Positions 31,025 to 31,210 of a stretch of 31,210 nt of DNA are shown in pieces. Position numbers and translations under genes: made by a program. The notes under the pieces are model-generated. The model ran no database searches and was not told the origin of the DNA. It saw nothing but the letters and a program-made list of their open reading frames with translations. The stretch's first letter is position 1. Every line of letters starts with the position of its first letter. The stretch is from Reticulitermes lucifugus (taxonomy: Eukaryota; Arthropoda; Insecta; Blattodea; Rhinotermitidae). The stretch lies in assembly GCA_026260175.1 (NCBI GenBank), contig JAKCWW010000293.1, forward strand, positions 8,973 through 40,182. The letters are read 5' to 3'.

Positions 31025-31210
31025 ATGTATTTAAAAACGTCTATTCATTGATTCACTTTTTTTTGTAGGCACGATTTTTCCACCTTCACTGTTATCACTG
31101 TATCAGTTTAACACACGATACAAAGTGAATGTGCACATCAATAACAGTGAAGGTGAAAAAATCGTGCCTACAAAAAAAGTGAATCAATGAATAGACGTTT
31201 TTAAATACAT
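31025..31210. repeat. Large inverted repeat running off the window end
   Basis: The left arm at 31025-31095 and the right arm at 31141-31210 are almost perfect inverted copies of about 70 bp around a 45-bp spacer. They differ by one T/A-run length and one substitution. The arms still match at the last base of the window, so the true end is not visible. It is probably a MITE or foldback element. Confidence 0.8.

Overview
The window looks like insect nuclear DNA, probably from a hemimetabolous insect with a large, repeat-rich genome. A cockroach or termite is my best guess. The evidence is long AT-rich introns with GT-AG splicing, tRNA-derived SINEs, Tc1/mariner-type MITEs, decayed non-LTR retrotransposon tails and many ATT microsatellites. 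The termite/cockroach guess rests on remembered similarity of the LINE tails, not on a search.

I can support one protein-coding gene: the 3' part of a plus-strand C2H2 zinc-finger gene. Three exons at 600-762, 11313-11480 and 13790-15006 join with matching reading phases (1 and 1) and give 515 visible residues. The 5' exons lie upstream of the window. The product has three C2H2-like fingers, then a charged helical segment, then a long Ala/Gly/Ser/Met/His/Asn-rich tail. I cannot name the gene. The finger layout is compatible with an insect BTB-zinc-finger transcription factor, but no BTB domain is visible here.

Layout: 1-599 is intron with a SINE tail. The intron 763-11312 carries three copies of a hairpin-containing repeat just after the donor, three SINE copies of two families, a 78-bp MITE, microsatellites and two foldback elements. 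The intron 11481-13789 carries a pogo-like MITE, a second 78-bp MITE, a frameshifted LINE tail interrupted by an assembly gap, and a second LINE remnant. From 15007 to about 26400 the sequence is AT-rich and almost free of recognisable transposons; it may be a very long 3' UTR. From 26440 to the end there are dispersed inverted-repeat elements, a 51-bp minisatellite joined to a SINE fragment, and a long palindrome running off the window end.

The two most interesting signals are these. (1) An array of eleven short stem-loops lies at 18313-19403 (7 of them just after a CAATAG-type box). Their stems differ in sequence but keep pairing. (2) Several inverted-repeat elements carry hammerhead-ribozyme-like cores (CTGAAGA, a stem, then GAAA), most intact at 11054-11098.
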